A stretch of 64,000 nt of DNA from Vombatus ursinus. Its lineage: Eukaryota; Chordata; Mammalia; Diprotodontia; Vombatidae. The translations under genes and the position numbers were made by a program. The notes beneath the pieces are model-generated. The model had not been told where the DNA came from, searched no databases, and saw nothing but the letters and a program-made list of their open reading frames with translations. The DNA is taken from NCBI RefSeq assembly GCF_900497805.2, contig NW_020940358.1, positions 26,560,614-26,624,613 of the forward strand, given 5' to 3'. Every line of letters begins with the position of its first letter. The stretch's first letter is position 1. Of the stretch, positions 61,455 through 64,000 are shown in pieces.

Positions 61455-62134
61455 CTGCAAAGGAAGGACAGAATAGTTCACCTTTCTCTGGTACAATGTG
61501 TGCTACAGAACAGGAGCAAACGCTCTCCTCTCCATTCTGCAGATGAGCAAACGGGGTCAAAGGGAGAAGGGACTTGTCCAATGCTATTTGGACACAAGGT
61601 CACAAGGCAGAAGTCAGACTTGAATTTGGGCTTTCTGACTCTAATTCCAAGGTTCTTTCTGCCTCACCATGCTGCCTTTCACAACAGTCCATACCCTCTC
61701 CTTTAGGACTGCAACATCCTTGTTCAATGTCTGAGGGGCACTGAAGGGAGGCAGGAAGGGAGTATTCTCTTGAGCTCCTGGCAAAGGGGCTTTTGTTAAT
61801 CACAGAGATGAGAGGAACAGGAGAGAGGAGTTTGCTCACCATAACACATGGGGAGTACCAAGAAGAGAGAAGCCGAGTCAGCTCCAAGGGGCTAATTACA
61901 GGCCAGGTCGATGTTGGGTTATTATTATTTTTTCTATAGGAAGCATATCAACTGTTAACATTTTGGGCTAGACTTGTGATTTCATTGTTACAAAGAATTC
62001 CCAGTGAAGGGACGTTTTCTCCTTTTGCTGGTTGGACACCTGCTCTGCAGCTTAGCATGTGAGTTACCGGGAGGCACCAAGAGAAGTTAAGTGACTCTTC
62101 CAGGGTCATACAGCCAGTGTGTGTTAGGAACAGG

Positions 62135-62310
62135 AGTTCTTTGCTTGGGGTCCATGGACATATTTCAAAAGATCTGAAAGTTTGCTTAAAATTTTTTTTT
62201 GATAACTTATTTCAGTAAAATTGATTTCCTTTGTAATCCTATATAGTTCTTTTCCCCGTGCATTTAAAAACATTCAGAGAAGGGGTCCCTAGGCTTCCCC
62301 AGACTACCCC
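62135..62310 (-). repeat. hAT MITE fossil
   Basis: 'gcatttaaaaacattcagag', 'aaggggtccctaggcttccc' match the anti-sense of the family at 63085-63480. Diverged. Confidence 0.5.
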
Positions 62311-63084
62311 AGGAGTCCATCACACAAACCCACTTGTATTAGCTATAGGGATCGAACTCAGGTTCTCTTGAGCTCTGGGCTGGTTCTCTTTCCACTCCAC
62401 CATGGATACCTTGCCAACTGTTATGGCTATGGATAGACATGCCTACCTTCTGTGGGGCACTGTGCTTGGTGCTAGGGAAGGTACCATCATCTCTACCCTC
62501 AGAGAGGTTACTATAGAGGGACGGGGCAGCCAGCATTGTGATGCCTCTTCCCTGGATCCCCCCTGCTAACCCTGGAATGGAGGGTTAGCCACACGATCTG
62601 CTAGGGTGGTCACTGGCATCTGGGGTGGGGGGAGTACGGTTGTTCTAGCAGCTGACCGACACTCCACGGGCAAGAAGGAAACATGATCCCCTCCTGTGTA
62701 GGTGTCTTGCAAAGCCCTAGTCACCCCACTTGCTCACAGGGAAGTTTCTTTACCAATTTTCTATCCCTTTCACAACTTGGTCTTTCACCTCCTTGGTCTT
62801 CGTGACCGAGATGACTATATGCAAACAGAGAGGTTGGAACGTCCATTCCCTCTTCTATATAATGTATAAGAAGTGTTATGGGAAGTCTGTCCCAGTTCCA
62901 TTCCTGGAGAGGGGAGTTGCGACTGGCTGACCTGCCCATTCCTGCCACTGTGACTCAGGCCAGCCACATACCTGACCAGGGCCCAACTTTCCCCACAGAG
63001 AAAGAAAAGCTATCTCTAGGCATCCTGCCTCTTGTCTGGTTGTCCTGAAAGGTATTCTTTCTTCTCTTTCTACTTCCAATCTAA

Positions 63085-63480
63085 GCCAAGGGGTCTTCCC
63101 CTTTTTGGTGACATGGACTCCCTTTCGGCAGAATGAGAAAGTCAGTCCGGTGACCCCTTCTCAGAATGGTATCTTAGATGCATAAAATAAAATACAACTA
63201 ATTAACCCTTTTTTTTTTTTTGGTGAGGCAATAGGGGTTAAGTGACTTGCCCAGGGTCACACAGCTAGTAAGTGTCAAGTGTCTGAGGCTGGATTTGAAC
63301 TCAGGTCCTCCTGACTCCAACGCCAGAGCTCTATTCACTGCACCACCTAGCTGCCCCCATAAAATAAAATACAGAGAGGATCACAAAGGAAACCAGTTAA
63401 AGTTCAACCAGACTGAAGTACAATCATCAAAATATTTTTAAAAATCAAGTTCACAGCCCCCAGATTAAGAACCTCTGTTC
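63085..63480 (+). repeat. hAT MITE fossil carrying a SINE
   Basis: 'ggtgacatggactccctttc' to 'caagttcacagcccccagat' and 'taagaacctctg' form a Charlie-like noncoding element; a SINE splits it at 63197-63357. Another copy is at 32943. Confidence 0.65.
63197..63357 (-). repeat. WSINE1-like SINE with exact 16-bp target duplication
   Basis: A reversed SINE, poly-T to head 'gccacctagctgccc'. cataaaataaaataca stands at 63181-63196 and 63358-63373 without mismatch. A 12-base non-SINE stretch (actaattaaccc) lies between the left repeat and the poly-T, an unusual 3' transduction-like filler. Confidence 0.85.
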
Positions 63481-63639
63481 TATGCTCTCCTGGTCCTTGA
63501 AAAACACATTTCTGTCTGGTTTTCCAGTGTTTTGTCAAATAATCGACTGACCTGTGGCATCACTCACCATTCCCCATGCTTCCCAACTGTAAACACCCTC
63601 CCTAGCCACCATACCCCTCTCTGTTGTTTTTCTTTATTA

Positions 63640-63760
63640 AAATGGAAGCAATGTGAGGGTAAGGACTTTTGCATTTGTATCCCCAGGACCTACTGCAGTA
63701 TTTGCACAGAATCAACACTTAATAAGTCCTTTTTCATTTCATTCATTCTTGACTCAGACA
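63640..63760 (+). repeat. L2 3' end
   Basis: 'gtgagggtaaggacttttgc', 'gtatccccaggacctactgc', 'cttaataagtcc' and a 'ttcattcattc' end follow the L2 3' consensus. Confidence 0.6.
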
Positions 63761-64000
63761 TAACGGCTTCCCTGAGCCCCAAATTCTGAGTCCCTGTATC
63801 TCAGGTCTAACCGATCTCTACTTCCACACACGTTTCTGCTCCTTGATTTGGTTTCTCCTATGGACTCACTTCTCTTCTCTCATCTTCTCTCATCATAATT
63901 TTCTTTTCTGAAATTGTTCTTCTCTCCATCATCCTCTACTCTACTAAAGTCTTAGGGGTATAGAGGTGACCATGGGCTCTTGTTGTGTACCATTCAAGAA

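Larger units (their letters stand above)
61455..64000 (-). other. EYA2: EYA2 last intron, partial
   Basis: On the - strand this is sequence upstream of the last EYA2 exon. It holds a reversed MIR (+ coordinates 61515-61680), an L2 scrap (62440-62520), hAT fossils (62135-62310, 63085-63480) with a SINE inside the second, and an L2 end (63640-63760). 62530-63080 looks unique. No further EYA2 exon was found. Confidence 0.65.

Noticed and set aside
61165-61581. A 138-codon - strand frame covering the EYA2 exon
   Set aside because: It is in a different frame from the conserved [10 protein letters not shown]... reading and crosses a clear splice acceptor and the 3'UTR.
63220-63355. tRNA-like sequence at SINE heads
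   Set aside because: These heads are diverged parts of SINEs with A-tails and target duplications, not tRNA genes; the same holds for the other copies.

Overview
The window is mammalian nuclear DNA, most likely from a marsupial. It holds the 3' two-thirds of one large multi-exon gene on the + strand, the 3' end of a second gene on the - strand, and a dense layer of interspersed repeats. The marsupial call rests on the repeats: many copies of a tRNA-headed SINE resembling WSINE1 / opossum SINE1, a related SINE with an RTE/BovB-like tail, marsupial-type L1 3' ends read on the - strand, long L2 remnants, MIR/CORE-SINEs and hAT fossils. Species cannot be fixed by reading alone.

Gene 1 (175-51720, +) is ZMYND8 (RACK7/PRKCBP1), a chromatin reader and corepressor. 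Its PHD and bromodomain exons lie upstream of the window. Twelve exons here join in one unbroken frame of 898 codons plus stop: the PWWP domain, a long Ser/Pro-rich linker with an acidic serine block, an Ala/Pro/Thr- and Gln-rich segment with two in-frame donor choices, a coiled coil, the MYND zinc finger, and a Gly/Ser-rich tail ending at 50225. A 3'UTR follows to about 51720.

Gene 2 (about 60590 to beyond 61454, -) is EYA2. Only its last coding exon (27 codons including stop), the 3'UTR and part of the last intron are inside. The ZMYND8 and EYA2 3' ends face each other across about 8.9 kb. As I recall, this is the same order and orientation as on human chromosome 20q13.

The introns and the intergenic gap contain no other gene I can support. 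They record many retroposition events, several readable from exact target-site duplications: SINEs at 11615, 22837, 44539, 49091 and 63197, and a mariner-like MITE at 8135. There are also nested insertions, a SINE-tail minisatellite split by a later SINE, and several local or dispersed duplications. I found no undescribed molecular system. The points most worth checking are the C-terminal ZMYND8 exon, a U12-like intron, the paired intergenic duplication, a CTCF-like site between the convergent genes, and an unnamed SINE family present in three copies.
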